DNA from: Prevotella communis
GTDB taxonomy: Bacteria; Bacteroidota; Bacteroidia; Bacteroidales; Bacteroidaceae
DNA: 64,000 nucleotides
NCBI RefSeq assembly: GCF_022024175.1
Contig: NZ_CP091794.1
Location: 3,038,001 to 3,102,000, forward strand
Direction of reading: 5' to 3'
The notes beneath the pieces were generated by a model. That model worked only from the letters and a program-made list of their open reading frames with translations. It made no database searches and was not told the origin of the DNA. The position numbers and the translations under genes were made by a program. How positions within the stretch are numbered: position 1 is the first letter of the stretch; every line of letters begins with the position of its first letter. Shown here piece after piece: positions 7,608 through 17,367 of this stretch.

Positions 7608-9734
7608 ATGGCAAAACAAGATTTGCATTTGACCCGTAACATCGGTATCATGGCTCACATCGATGCTGGTAAGACCACCACTTCTGAGCGTATCCTGTTC
7701 TACACAGGTAAGACCCACAAGATTGGTGAGGTGCACGATGGTGCTGCTACCATGGACTGGATGGCACAGGAGCAGGAGCGCGGTATCACTATCACCTCTG
7801 CTGCTACCACCTGTAACTGGAAGTGGAACAACAACAATTACAAGATCAACCTGATCGATACTCCGGGACACGTGGACTTCACCGCTGAGGTAGAGCGTTC
7901 ACTCCGTGTACTCGATGGTGCAGTTGCTACTTATTCTGCTGCTGATGGTGTACAGCCTCAGTCAGAGACCGTTTGGCGTCAGGCCGACAAGTACAACGTA
8001 CCCCGTATCGGTTACGTAAATAAGATGGACCGTTCAGGTGCTGACTTCTTCGAGACTGTTCAGCAGATGAAGGACATCCTGGGTGCCAACCCCGTTGTTC
8101 TTCAGGTGCCCATCGGTGCAGAGGAGAACTTCAAGGGTCTGGTAGACCTCATCAAGATGAAGGCTATCCTGTGGCACGATGAGACCATGGGTGCTGAGTA
8201 CGATGTTGAGGAGATTCCCGCTGACCTGAAGGACGAGTGCGACGAGTGGCGCATGAAGCTCCTCGAGGCTGCTGCCGAGTACGACGAGGCTTTGATGGAG
8301 AAGTTCTTCGACGATCCCGACTCAATCTCTGAAGCCGAGATTATCGCAGCTATCCGCAAGGGTACTATCGCTATGGAGTGTACTCCTATGCTCTGCGGTT
8401 CTTCATACAAGAACAAGGGTGTACAGCCCCTGCTCGACGCTGTCTGCTCATTCCTGCCCTCACCTCTGGATACAGAGGCTGTGGTTGGTACAAACCCCAA
8501 CACTGACGAAGAGGAAAGTCGTAAGCCTAGCGAGGACGAAGCAACTTCAGCTCTTGCATTTAAGATTGCTACCGATCCATACATGGGTCGTTTGGTATTC
8601 TTCCGCGTTTACTCTGGTAGCGTGAAGGCCGGTTCTTACGTTTACAACCCCCGTTCAGGTAAGAAGGAGCGTATCAGCCGTCTGTTCCAGATGAACTCTA
8701 ACAAGGAAATTCCTATGGACTCTATCGACGCAGGTGACATCGGCGCAGGTGTAGGTTTCAAGGATATCCGCACTGGTGACACCCTCTGCGACGAGGAGAA
8801 GCCCATCGTGCTGGAGTCAATGACCTTCCCTGACACTGTGATCTCTATCGCCGTTGAGCCTAAGTCACAGGCCGACATCGCTAAGCTGGACAACGGTCTT
8901 GCTAAGTTGGCTGAGGAAGACCCCACATTCACCGTACGTACCGACGAGCAGAGTGGTCAGACCATTATCTCTGGTATGGGTGAGCTCCACCTCGATATCA
9001 TTATCGACCGTCTGAAGCGTGAGTTCAAGGTTGAGTGTAACCAGGGTAAGCCCCAGGTTAACTACAAGGAAGCTATCACCAAGGAGGTTGAAATCGAAGA
9101 GGTTTACAAGAAGCAGTCTGGTGGTCGCGGTAAGTACGCTAAGATGCTCGTTAAGGTTGGTCCCGTTGATGAGGATTACGACTTGAAGAACAATCCTGGC
9201 TTGCAGTTTGTCAACGAGGTTAAGGGTGGTAACATTCCTAAGGAGTTCATCCCCTCAATCCAAAAGGGCTTCGAGACAGCTATGAAGAATGGTATCCTCG
9301 GCGGCTATCCTGTTGACTCACTGAAGGTAGTTGTTGTCGATGGTGGTTTCCACCCCGTTGACTCTGACCAGCTCTCATTCGAAATCGCTGCCCAGATGGC
9401 TTACAAGGAGGCTTGCGCTAAGGCTAAGCCCGTTCTGATGGAGCCTATCATGAAGCTCGAGGTGGTAACACCTGAGGAGAACATGGGTGACGTTATCGGT
9501 GACCTCAACAAGCGTCGTGGTCAGGTAGAAGGTATGGAAGAGGCTCGTTCAGGTGCCCGTGTCGTTAAGGCAATGGTTCCCCTGTCAGAGATGTTCGGTT
9601 ATGTAACCGCTCTGCGTACTATCACCTCAGGTCGTGCAACAAGCTCTATGGAGTACGATCACCACGCTCCTCTGTCAAGCGCTATCGCTAAGGCAGTACT
9701 CGAGGAGGTTAAGGGCCGTGCAGACCTCGTATAA
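7608..9734 (+). CDS. fusA: Elongation factor G
   Basis: 708-residue translocase GTPase of translation. G1 [10 protein letters not shown] near the N terminus, the switch I segment [20 protein letters not shown]3 DTPGHVDF and G4 NKMDR are intact. Domain IV and V segments ([26 protein letters not shown]) follow, so the protein is full length. AAAGGAAAAGG precedes the ATG, a purine-rich ribosome-binding stretch. Third gene of the str operon. The 137-base gap to rpsJ carries two kinds of dispersed repeat. Confidence 0.98.
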   Translation: MAKQDLHLTRNIGIMAHIDAGKTTTSERILFYTGKTHKIGEVHDGAATMDWMAQEQERGITITSAATTCNWKWNNNNYKINLIDTPGHVDFTAEVERSLRVLDGAVATYSAADGVQPQSETVWRQADKYNVPRIGYVNKMDRSGADFFETVQQMKDILGANPVVLQVPIGAEENFKGLVDLIKMKAILWHDETMGAEYDVEEIPADLKDECDEWRMKLLEAAAEYDEALMEKFFDDPDSISEAEIIAAIRKGTIAMECTPMLCGSSYKNKGVQPLLDAVCSFLPSPLDTEAVVGTNPNTDEEESRKPSEDEATSALAFKIATDPYMGRLVFFRVYSGSVKAGSYVYNPRSGKKERISRLFQMNSNKEIPMDSIDAGDIGAGVGFKDIRTGDTLCDEEKPIVLESMTFPDTVISIAVEPKSQADIAKLDNGLAKLAEEDPTFTVRTDEQSGQTIISGMGELHLDIIIDRLKREFKVECNQGKPQVNYKEAITKEVEIEEVYKKQSGGRGKYAKMLVKVGPVDEDYDLKNNPGLQFVNEVKGGNIPKEFIPSIQKGFETAMKNGILGGYPVDSLKVVVVDGGFHPVDSDQLSFEIAAQMAYKEACAKAKPVLMEPIMKLEVVTPEENMGDVIGDLNKRRGQVEGMEEARSGARVVKAMVPLSEMFGYVTALRTITSGRATSSMEYDHHAPLSSAIAKAVLEEVKGRADLV

Positions 9735-9738
9735 AGAA

Positions 9739-9787
9739 AGGAAAAGTGAAGAGTGAAAAGTGAATAATTTGCTTCCGCTCTTCACTT
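9739..9787 (+). repeat. GCGGTAGC/TTCAC-type dispersed repeat between fusA and rpsJ
   Basis: On the minus strand it reads GCGGAAGCAAATTATTCAC followed by TTTTCACTCTTCACTTTTCC, a variant of the repeat family at 42212, 52308 and 62640. AAGTGAAGAG (9744-9753) and CTCTTCACTT (9778-9787) are a perfect 10-bp inverted repeat, so the transcript could fold inside the operon. Confidence 0.65.
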
Positions 9788-9835
9788 ACAATAAATGCTG
9801 TCGCTGAGCAAATGACTCTTTAGTGGCAGTTCAAA

Positions 9836-9868
9836 AATTTAATTTTTAATATTTAATTTTTAATTTAA
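9836..9868 (+). repeat. TTTAATTTTTAAT-type repeat before rpsJ
   Basis: Two copies of ATTTAATTTTTAAT in tandem immediately upstream of the rpsJ start. It resembles the AT-rich heptamer repeats seen in other gaps of the window. No ribosome-binding site is visible within it. Confidence 0.45.
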
Positions 9869-9871
9869 GAC

Positions 9872-10177
9872 ATGAGTCAGAAAATTCGTATCAAGCTGAA
9901 GAGCTACGACCACAAGCTCGTAGACAAATCAGCCGAGAAGATTGTGAAGGCAGTAAAGGCTACAGGTGCCGTTATCAGCGGTCCTATCCCCCTCCCCACT
10001 CACAAGCGTATCTTCACCGTTAACCGCTCTACCTTCGTAAACAAGAAGAGCCGTGAGCAGTTCCAGTTGTCAGACTACAAGCGTCTGATTGACATCTACA
10101 GCTCAACAGCAAAGACTGTTGACGCCCTGATGAAGCTTGAGCTCCCCAGCGGTGTTGAGGTTGAGATTAAGGTCTAA
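9872..10177 (+). CDS. rpsJ: 30S ribosomal protein S10
   Basis: 101-residue S10, a head protein of the 30S subunit and, as NusE in other bacteria, a partner of transcription antitermination. It starts [19 protein letters not shown] and contains [17 protein letters not shown], both diagnostic. It is the last gene of the unit: a perfect 11-bp hairpin with a U-tract follows within 25 bases. The usual next gene, rplC, is not here; an unrelated thioredoxin gene follows on the same strand from its own promoter. Confidence 0.97.
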   Translation: MSQKIRIKLKSYDHKLVDKSAEKIVKAVKATGAVISGPIPLPTHKRIFTVNRSTFVNKKSREQFQLSDYKRLIDIYSSTAKTVDALMKLELPSGVEVEIKV

Positions 10178-10201
10178 TACCCTTGGTTTTATCTACCATA
10201 C

Positions 10202-10236
10202 AAACGGTATATTCGTAAGGATATACCGTTTTTTTG
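10202..10236 (+). terminator. Rho-independent terminator of the str operon
   Basis: AAACGGTATAT (10202-10212) pairs perfectly with ATATACCGTTT (10221-10231) around an 8-base loop, followed directly by a run of T. Confidence 0.93.
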
Positions 10237-10279
10237 TGCAAAAAAAGTAAGTTTTATTTCATTTTATTACTTTTTTTAC

Positions 10280-10287
10280 TACCTTTG
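10280..10287 (+). promoter_or_regulatory. -7 box of the thioredoxin-fold operon
   Basis: TACCTTTG followed by CAGC, 40 bases before the first ATG of the unit. It is an exact TAnnTTTG match; the -33 region is T-rich without a clean TTTG. No other promoter-like site is visible before 19431. Confidence 0.65.
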
Positions 10288-10327
10288 CAGCAGAATTGTA
10301 AGGATTAACAGTATATTTATTGAAAAA

Positions 10328-10816
10328 ATGAAGAAATTTTTGCTATTTTTTTTGTTTTCGGGTATTTTTTCGATAGGAGTAGCATCTGCTCAACTACCCA
10401 ATGTAACTTTGAAAACTATAGATGGTAAAACAGTAAACACTGACACCTTAAAGAATGACGGTAAGCCATTCATCATTGATTTCTTTGCCACTTGGTGTAA
10501 GCCCTGCAATCGTGAGTTGGATGCCATCGCCGAAGTCTACGACGAATGGAAAGAAGAGACGGGTGTAAAGATCTTTGCCGTTAGTATAGACCAGGCTCAG
10601 AATATGAACAAAGTTAAACCCCTAGTCAATAACCATAGTTGGGAATACGATGTATTACTTGACCCCAACAGCGACTTCAAGCGTGCATTAGGCATTCAGA
10701 CAATCCCCTTTGTACTAATCTGCGATGGGAAAGGGAATATAGTCTACAAGCATAACGGCTATACCGATGGTGCCGAAGAAGAACTCATTGAAAAAGTACG
10801 CGAACTCATAAAATAA
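10328..10816 (+). CDS. TlpA-like periplasmic thioredoxin
   Basis: 162 aa with an N-terminal signal peptide ending near VASA-Q. The mature part is one thioredoxin fold of the TlpA/ResA type: FFATWCKPCNREL places the redox pair at C57 and C60, and TIPFVLICDG holds the cis-proline. Such proteins reduce disulfides in the periplasm, often with electrons from DsbD. It is the first gene of a six-gene unit that ends with dsbD and is followed by DUF6029 after seven bases. It lacks the long N-terminal extension found in many Bacteroidota TlpA proteins. The client is unknown. Confidence 0.85.
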   Translation: MKKFLLFFLFSGIFSIGVASAQLPNVTLKTIDGKTVNTDTLKNDGKPFIIDFFATWCKPCNRELDAIAEVYDEWKEETGVKIFAVSIDQAQNMNKVKPLVNNHSWEYDVLLDPNSDFKRALGIQTIPFVLICDGKGNIVYKHNGYTDGAEEELIEKVRELIK

Positions 10817-10823
10817 GCGTAAC

Positions 10824-12416
10824 ATGAAGAGAACACTATTGATAGTTTTCAGTTTAACAATATCTATTCTACATATTGGTGCGCAAGAGGAGCAAAAAGG
10901 CATCACACTTTCTGGTAGCATACAAAGTGACGTACTTCTGCCACAGGACGACGAAAAGATTGGTGCAAAGAAAACAGGTGACCTCCTTACCAACACCTAT
11001 GTTGACCTGCAGATGCAGAGTAAGCATGTAGATGCCGGGGCCCGTCTGGAATATCTTGAGCACCCACTGCCAGGCTTTGAGAACGATTTCAAAGGCTGGG
11101 GAATCCCAAACCTGTGGGTGAAAGGCAAGTTGGGGAATAACGAGTTCACCTTAGGCACCTTCTATGAGCAGTTCGGATCAGGCTTTATCCTCCGCACTTA
11201 CGAAGAGCGGTCACTAGGCATCGACAATTCACTGTTGGGTGCCCGTCTACAGGCAAAACCCCTCAAGGGTGTTGTTCTGAAATTCCTCTCAGGCAAGCAA
11301 CGTCACTATTGGAAGTGGGATGGCGGACTGGTATCAGGTGCTGACGCAGAGGTAGCCCTTGACGAATGGATATCAAAGTTACAGCAACACGACACCCGTC
11401 TGAGTCTCGGTGCCTCATGGGTAAACAAATATGAAAAGGACGAGGATATTTTCGTAGACCCCACCCATCGTCTGAACCTCCCCAAGTATGTCAACGCATG
11501 GGACGTTCGCACCACCCTGAACCGCGGCCCCTGGGGTATCCTTGCAGAATATGCCCAAAAGACACAAGACCCCTCATTCGATAATGACTACACCTATGAC
11601 CCGGGACACGTAGCCATGCTCTCAGGCTCCTATTCCGAGAACGGTCTCAGCATTCTGGTACAGGCCAAGCGCTCAGAAAACATGTCGTTCCGCAGCAAGC
11701 GAAGCATGTTGGGCACATCATCATTTATCAACCACCTACCCGCCTTCACACTCGATCACACCTATGCCCTTGCCGCTCTCTACCCCTATGCCACCCAGTT
11801 GGCCGATGGTGAGTGGGCCTATCAGGCAGAAGTGGGCTATAACTTCAAACGTAAGACTACCCTCGGTGGTAAATATGGAATGAATGTGAAACTGAACTAC
11901 TCTTACGTCCGCGCTATACAGCATGCCTGGCTGAAATGGGGTGAAGACACCTACTACCAGGATTTGAACGTACAAGTCACCCGTCGACTGACACGTGACG
12001 TGAAGCTCAACATGATGTACATGAACCAGCGCTACAACAAAACCGTTATTGAAGGAGAGGGAGGCATGATACATTCTGACATCTTTGTGGCCGATGCCAT
12101 GTTCCAGATAGCCCACAGCACCAAGCTACGCACCGAACTGCAGTACCTCACCACCAAACAGGATGAGCGTGACTGGGCATTTGCTCTGGCAGAGCTATCA
12201 CTCGCACCCCACTGGATGATTACGGTCAGCGACATGTGGAACTGTGGCGTCACCGATACCCACTACTATCAGGGCCTTGTGACCTATAATATCGGAAGCC
12301 ATCGCATTCAGGCAGGTTACGGTCGAACCCGTGCTGGCTACAACTGTTCTGGAGGTGTGTGCCGCTACGTGCCTGCCACCAAGGGTTTCACACTGTCATA
12401 CAACTATAATTTCTAA
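10824..12416 (+). CDS. DUF6029 family outer-membrane beta-barrel protein
   Basis: 530 aa with a signal peptide (cleaved near IGA-Q). The rest is built of alternating amphipathic strands rich in tyrosine and tryptophan and ends in FTLSYNYNF, an aromatic terminus typical of outer-membrane barrels. I assign DUF6029 from memory of the family, including GWGIPNLWVKGKLG, FGSGFILRTYEERSLGIDN and the YALAALYPYATQ region. Function is not established. Six bases separate it from the Omp28-like gene, so tight co-translation is likely. A role as a barrel partner for surface thioredoxin-fold proteins is inference from position only. Confidence 0.7.
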   Translation: MKRTLLIVFSLTISILHIGAQEEQKGITLSGSIQSDVLLPQDDEKIGAKKTGDLLTNTYVDLQMQSKHVDAGARLEYLEHPLPGFENDFKGWGIPNLWVKGKLGNNEFTLGTFYEQFGSGFILRTYEERSLGIDNSLLGARLQAKPLKGVVLKFLSGKQRHYWKWDGGLVSGADAEVALDEWISKLQQHDTRLSLGASWVNKYEKDEDIFVDPTHRLNLPKYVNAWDVRTTLNRGPWGILAEYAQKTQDPSFDNDYTYDPGHVAMLSGSYSENGLSILVQAKRSENMSFRSKRSMLGTSSFINHLPAFTLDHTYALAALYPYATQLADGEWAYQAEVGYNFKRKTTLGGKYGMNVKLNYSYVRAIQHAWLKWGEDTYYQDLNVQVTRRLTRDVKLNMMYMNQRYNKTVIEGEGGMIHSDIFVADAMFQIAHSTKLRTELQYLTTKQDERDWAFALAELSLAPHWMITVSDMWNCGVTDTHYYQGLVTYNIGSHRIQAGYGRTRAGYNCSGGVCRYVPATKGFTLSYNYNF

Positions 12417-12422
12417 GGCATC

Positions 12423-13205
12423 ATGAAGAAATATATACTTCCATTATATCTGATTGCATCACTGATAATGTTCGTAGCGTGCGACCATATCGCCGATGAC
12501 GAGCGACTGATACACGTACCCATGCAACCCGCTAAACGCGTGGTGCTGCTGGAAGACTTTACAGGTCAGCAATGCGTCAACTGCCCCAAAGGCTCAGAGG
12601 TCATCGAACAATTACAAGAAGCTTATCCCGATAACGTCATAGCCGTAGGCATACACGGAGGTCCATTGGGCTTCAAGGGCAACAGTGTAAACATCGGGCT
12701 TGCGACCGACCTTGGAGACACATATTACAATCACTGGGAGCTAGAGTATCAGCCAGTAGGCCTTATCAACCGCCACGGAGCAGTGAACTATACCGACTGG
12801 ACCAAAGGAGTCAAGGAAGAGTTGGAGAAAGAGTCACCCCTTGAAATGGAACTCACCGCCACACTTCAAGAGCATCAAGTGCATGTGACCGTCAAAGAGA
12901 CAGCCCTTAGGGCCGGTATCAGCGGCAATGTGCAGGTATGGCTCCTGGAAGATGACATTACGGCCCTGCAGAAGATGCCCGATGGATCAGTCAATAAGAC
13001 ATACGTTCACAACCATGTGCTGCGTGCAGCCATCAATGGCACATGGGGTGAAGAATGCGCCCCCAGCGAAGGCGAGACCCTGACACAGGATTACCAGCAG
13101 ACTATTGATGATACATGGAATACATCCAACCTCAGTGTTGTAGCCTTTGTCTATAACGACAGTGGTGTTCTGCAAGCTATCAAGACGACAATAGAGAAAC
13201 AATAG
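12423..13205 (+). CDS. Omp28-related lipoprotein with thioredoxin fold
   Basis: 260 aa. The signal peptide ends in FVAC, giving a lipid-anchored C20. The mature protein begins with an Omp28/thioredoxin-like domain: RVVLLEDFTGQQCVNCPKG carries a C51-C54 pair in the CxxC position, followed by YPDNVIAVGIHGG. The C-terminal half is beta-rich. Omp28-like proteins of Porphyromonas are surface or outer-membrane proteins (family knowledge). The pair could be reduced by the TlpA-like or DsbD proteins of the same unit. A short C-terminal KTTIEKQ replaces any sorting tail. Confidence 0.8.
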   Translation: MKKYILPLYLIASLIMFVACDHIADDERLIHVPMQPAKRVVLLEDFTGQQCVNCPKGSEVIEQLQEAYPDNVIAVGIHGGPLGFKGNSVNIGLATDLGDTYYNHWELEYQPVGLINRHGAVNYTDWTKGVKEELEKESPLEMELTATLQEHQVHVTVKETALRAGISGNVQVWLLEDDITALQKMPDGSVNKTYVHNHVLRAAINGTWGEECAPSEGETLTQDYQQTIDDTWNTSNLSVVAFVYNDSGVLQAIKTTIEKQ

Positions 13206-13223
13206 GTATTAAAACAAACACTT

Positions 13224-13874
13224 ATGAAAAAATTATTTACGTTATGCTTTGGGCTATTCGCTGCCCTCGCCCTTCAGGCACAAAACGAATTTCCACTTCA
13301 GTTTGCCGACAAAGACGGTAACGTCATTACTAACGGAACAACCCTGAACATTACTGAAGCAGAAGATGACGGCTTTGGAGACGTGCTGATGCCCTCTGGC
13401 ATCTTTGTCAAGAACAACAGCAATGCCGAGGTGCAGTGTGCCGGTACATTCACCATACAGGCAATGAGCAACGGTTCCTTCCAGTCGTGTTTCCCCCTGA
13501 ATTGCATGCAGGCACCCTCTGCAGGCAATTACACCACACAAAACGGCGCGTTGGCTGCTGGCGCCCTACAAAGCATGGCTACAGAATGGTTGCCCAAAGG
13601 AGAAGGTTCCTGCACAGTAGCCTACACCCTGGTTACCTATAAACAGAATGCGATTACCAAGAAATGGATGAAAGACCAGGAAGGTCCTACTATCACCCTT
13701 AAGTTCACATATGGCACCACGGGAATCAAGTCAGGCAAGACCAGCAAGACCATCAGTTCGGTAGTTTATTACGACCTGACAGGCAAAAAAATCAAGCAGC
13801 CAGTCTCTGGTGTTTACCTCACAAAGACCATCTATGCCGATGACACTATTACATGCGTTAAGATCAAAAAATAA
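13224..13874 (+). CDS. Secreted protein with sorting-like C-terminal segment
   Basis: 216 aa, function not recognised. The signal peptide ends LALQA-Q. The body is a beta-sandwich-like stretch with three cysteines (VQCAGTF, FQSCFPLNCMQ) that might bind one another or a metal. The last 35 residues (VVYYDLTGKKI, VSGVYLTK, VKIKK) match the short Prevotella-type tail that resembles the type IX secretion sorting domain. It lies between the Omp28 lipoprotein and the large Omp28-domain protein, so it is probably another cell-surface client of the same redox system. Confidence 0.65.
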   Translation: MKKLFTLCFGLFAALALQAQNEFPLQFADKDGNVITNGTTLNITEAEDDGFGDVLMPSGIFVKNNSNAEVQCAGTFTIQAMSNGSFQSCFPLNCMQAPSAGNYTTQNGALAAGALQSMATEWLPKGEGSCTVAYTLVTYKQNAITKKWMKDQEGPTITLKFTYGTTGIKSGKTSKTISSVVYYDLTGKKIKQPVSGVYLTKTIYADDTITCVKIKK

Positions 13875-13929
13875 ACTAGCTAAAGAGATCTATCTCTAAT
13901 CATTTATTATTAACAAAAACTAAAAAATT

Positions 13930-16900
13930 ATGAGGCAAAAAGTATTACTCCTCATGCTGGCAACAGTATTCGCATTTGTCAGTAGTTTCGCGCAGACGAA
14001 AAAAGACGTCCGTCTGCCTAAGAAAGTTCAGGAAACACTTACCGAGATGCAGAAATCATCTCGTAAAAATCAGTCAGCAAAGACTCTGCAGCGCCAGACC
14101 GACCTATCCCGCCAGGAAGGCATGCGCACTATGTCATCCATCCATCAGAAGCTGAATGGCAAACAGACCGTTTCACGTCGTGCAAGCCGTCGTGCTGACA
14201 TCATCACAGAACAGCCCGCAGGCGAATTGAAAATTTATGCCCGCAACTGCACCTCGTACTATGCCACGATGTTTGGCCTCGGAATGGCCGACGTAACTGG
14301 CGCTGTCGCCAGCGTAGTATTTGCAGATAACAACAAGGTATATTTTAAGGACTTGGTATCACAAGCCGGATTAGGCACATGGACAGAGGGCACCATCAAT
14401 GGTTCTACCATTACCATCCAGTTGCCCCAGCAGGCAGGCTTCTCAGATTATGGCTATGGATTCTGTGTAGCCAAAATGACCTTGGATGCCGAACAGGGCA
14501 CCTATGTTCCCGCAGCCAACCAGACGCTGACACTTAAGTACGATGCTTCAACAGGCAAGATCTCTACAAGTGGCAGTCTGAATAGTGGTGCAGAAGTCAT
14601 CGGTATGATCTATGACGATGACTATTCATGGACTGGCTATGCCGACTTCAACATCAGCATCGCGCCTATCTCAGATCCCCTGGTTGAAGCTCCAGCCGGT
14701 CTCACAACCGAGACCTACGCACTGCAGGCCGAAGGTTATGCCGGTTCTCTCGTGCAGGTAGGTTTCAATGGCGACGATGTTTACGTGCAGGGCATAGACC
14801 AGAACCTGCCAGACACCTGGATCAAGGGCACTATTCAGGGCGATAAGGTCATCTTCAAGAATGCACAGTATGTAGGTGCCGACGAAAAAGCAGGATACCA
14901 CCAATACCTGGTTTCTGCCGTAGGCAAGCTGGAATATGACGACTGGTATGAAGATTATGTCACGACCTACTCTCTTGCAAAAACCGACATTGAGTTCACC
15001 TATGATGCCAATGCAAAGACACTGACCAACAGCACCACCTTCCTGCTTAATTCTGGAAAGGCTGCCGTCAATTACCAGTACGTCTTCGACAAGGCTCAGT
15101 TAATTCCCTTCACCGAGGTTGCCGCTACCCCTGTAAAACCCGTTATCAACGAGCTCAACGAGGACGGATGGGAATACTTCGCCTTGGGCTATGGCTGGGG
15201 ATCTATTGACTTCAATATTAATTGTGAGGATGTTAACGGCAACTATATCCGCGCCGACAAATTATCATACGCTCTATGGATTAAGGTGAATGGCGAAGAG
15301 AAGCAGTTGACAACCTCTTATCTGGACTACTCTAATCAGGTAGAAGAAACCATGACCGAGTTCCCCTATGGCTATTCTGACGGATGGGATGTTTACTGCA
15401 CAGGTGCCAATAGTAGTTTCTACTATCACGTGATTGGTCCTGAGGCCTTTGGTGTACAGGCTATCTATCGTGGTGGCAACGAGGAGCACAAGTCAGAGAT
15501 CGCATGGGTCGACGCCTATGGTTTTGGTTCAGAGGTTCAGCCTGCCGCAGCAACACCCGCTTATCCTGAGCCAACTATCAACGCCACCGATAAGACCATC
15601 ACTTTCGGTTATTTCAAAGATAGCGGCGAGAATATCGCTACCGTAACGAACAATTCCAAGCCTGAGACCTACGATGTAGCCGTCAAGATTGAGAGTGCTG
15701 CCATGGTGGGCAACTATATCAAGAGCATCACTTTCCCCTTGCAGGAGACTGAGGGTGTTTCAGACATCAATGTATTCCTCACCTCACAACTGCGTGTTGA
15801 GAACGGCAAGAACGCCGCCGATATCGTTGTAAAGAACGTAACGCCTACTCAGGCCGGATACATTACCGTTGAACTCGAAAAGCCTTACCTCATCCCCGAG
15901 GGTGGTGTTTATGCCGGTTACTCCCTGACTATCAACAACGCGGAGTCTGAAGCCAACGCACAGCCTGTCGCTATCTGCGACAAACCTGCACAGGGTGGTT
16001 TCTATATGCATACCTCCGACGGATTCCTGAAGTGGCTCGATGTCTCTGAAGGTCTGGGCGGCAGCTCTCTGCTCACAGTCGACATCGTCGGCAGCACCGT
16101 CAAGAGCGACGCTGTGGTTATTGCCGACAGCGAGAGTCAGTATGTTAAGGCTGGTGAAGCATTCACACTGCCTGTCACCATTGTGAACTATGGTGGTAAC
16201 GGTGCCACATCTGTTAATGTAGCCTACGAGGTGGCTGGTCTTTCTGACGACAAGCAGTTCAATGTAAGTCTGAATAACCGTTTCGGCGCTTCAACTACTG
16301 TAAAGCTCGAGATTCCCGCTATTGCGGACGCTGGCAACTACAGTCTAAAGGTTAAGGCTACCAAGGTGAACGGGAATGACAATGAAGAGGTCAACGTCAC
16401 AGAGATTCCTCTCGCTGTCATGAAAACCCTGCCTAAGAAGCGTACCCTGCTCGAAGAATACACTGGTACATGGTGTGGCTGGTGCCCACGTGGCTACGTA
16501 GGTCTTGAGAAACTGGCAGAGCTCTATCCCGATGAGTATGTACTGGTAAGCTATCACAATAGCGATGACATGGAGATTATGCCCTCTTCCTACTTCCCCT
16601 CAAAGGTTGCCGGATTCCCCGATTCTTGGATGGACCGCAACGTTGAGCTCGATGCTTATTATGGTCTCTCAAATACTGATTTTGGCATTGCTGCTGACCT
16701 TGCCGAGAACAATAAACAGTTTGGACAGGCCGACATCACACTTGCTGCCGCACTCGATGCCAATGGTACCATCAATGTCACGACTGATGTCACATTCCCC
16801 TACGACCTGATTACAGATGAAAGCTATACCGTAGAATATATCCTCACCGCTGATGGTCTCACAGATCCTGCATGGGGCCAGTCAAACTACTTCGCTGGTG

Positions 16901-17334
16901 GTTCACAGGGCAATCCCCTCTATATGGATCAGTTTGCCAATGGCGAAAGCACCGTCTATGGTCTGGTATATAATGATGTTGCCGTGCTTACCTCAGAGTT
17001 GAAGGGTGGCGCCAACACTACCATCGACAACGCTACTGCCGACACGCCAGTCAAGGTGAACTACGCCTTCAGCATAAAGGACATTGTCAACACCAATGGC
17101 GCATCCTTCGTAAAGGATGTCACCAAACTGAAGGTTGTGGTTCTGTTGATTGACAACATGACGGGCACTGTGGCCAACGCCAACAAGACTGCTGTTGATA
17201 CCTCTACTGGTATCAGTATCGTAGAACGCAACAACAACGAGCGCACTTCTATCTACGACCTCATGGGTCGTCGCATCAGTCAGCCTACCAAAGGCCTCTA
17301 CATCACCAACGGTCGCAAGACGGTGATCAAGTAG
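13930..17334 (+). CDS. Large secreted multidomain protein with Omp28/thioredoxin domain and sorting tail
   Basis: 1134 aa. After a signal peptide (SSFA-Q) comes a basic stretch, then two related beta-rich repeats (about 90-250 and 255-400; compare YGFCVAKM and YHQYLVSAVGKL), further beta domains, and a CARDB-like segment near 735-830. An Omp28-type thioredoxin domain begins at RTLLEEYTGTWCGWCPRGY with C849 and C852, and continues through VLVSYHNSDDME. The C terminus (IYDLMGRRISQPTKGLYI, ending TVIK) is a sorting tail. It is probably exported across the outer membrane. Substrate unknown; the redox pair is the main functional clue. Confidence 0.75.
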   Translation: MRQKVLLLMLATVFAFVSSFAQTKKDVRLPKKVQETLTEMQKSSRKNQSAKTLQRQTDLSRQEGMRTMSSIHQKLNGKQTVSRRASRRADIITEQPAGELKIYARNCTSYYATMFGLGMADVTGAVASVVFADNNKVYFKDLVSQAGLGTWTEGTINGSTITIQLPQQAGFSDYGYGFCVAKMTLDAEQGTYVPAANQTLTLKYDASTGKISTSGSLNSGAEVIGMIYDDDYSWTGYADFNISIAPISDPLVEAPAGLTTETYALQAEGYAGSLVQVGFNGDDVYVQGIDQNLPDTWIKGTIQGDKVIFKNAQYVGADEKAGYHQYLVSAVGKLEYDDWYEDYVTTYSLAKTDIEFTYDANAKTLTNSTTFLLNSGKAAVNYQYVFDKAQLIPFTEVAATPVKPVINELNEDGWEYFALGYGWGSIDFNINCEDVNGNYIRADKLSYALWIKVNGEEKQLTTSYLDYSNQVEETMTEFPYGYSDGWDVYCTGANSSFYYHVIGPEAFGVQAIYRGGNEEHKSEIAWVDAYGFGSEVQPAAATPAYPEPTINATDKTITFGYFKDSGENIATVTNNSKPETYDVAVKIESAAMVGNYIKSITFPLQETEGVSDINVFLTSQLRVENGKNAADIVVKNVTPTQAGYITVELEKPYLIPEGGVYAGYSLTINNAESEANAQPVAICDKPAQGGFYMHTSDGFLKWLDVSEGLGGSSLLTVDIVGSTVKSDAVVIADSESQYVKAGEAFTLPVTIVNYGGNGATSVNVAYEVAGLSDDKQFNVSLNNRFGASTTVKLEIPAIADAGNYSLKVKATKVNGNDNEEVNVTEIPLAVMKTLPKKRTLLEEYTGTWCGWCPRGYVGLEKLAELYPDEYVLVSYHNSDDMEIMPSSYFPSKVAGFPDSWMDRNVELDAYYGLSNTDFGIAADLAENNKQFGQADITLAAALDANGTINVTTDVTFPYDLITDESYTVEYILTADGLTDPAWGQSNYFAGGSQGNPLYMDQFANGESTVYGLVYNDVAVLTSELKGGANTTIDNATADTPVKVNYAFSIKDIVNTNGASFVKDVTKLKVVVLLIDNMTGTVANANKTAVDTSTGISIVERNNNERTSIYDLMGRRISQPTKGLYITNGRKTVIK

Positions 17335-17367
17335 CCCAAGCAGAGCTTATTATTAAACAATAAATAT

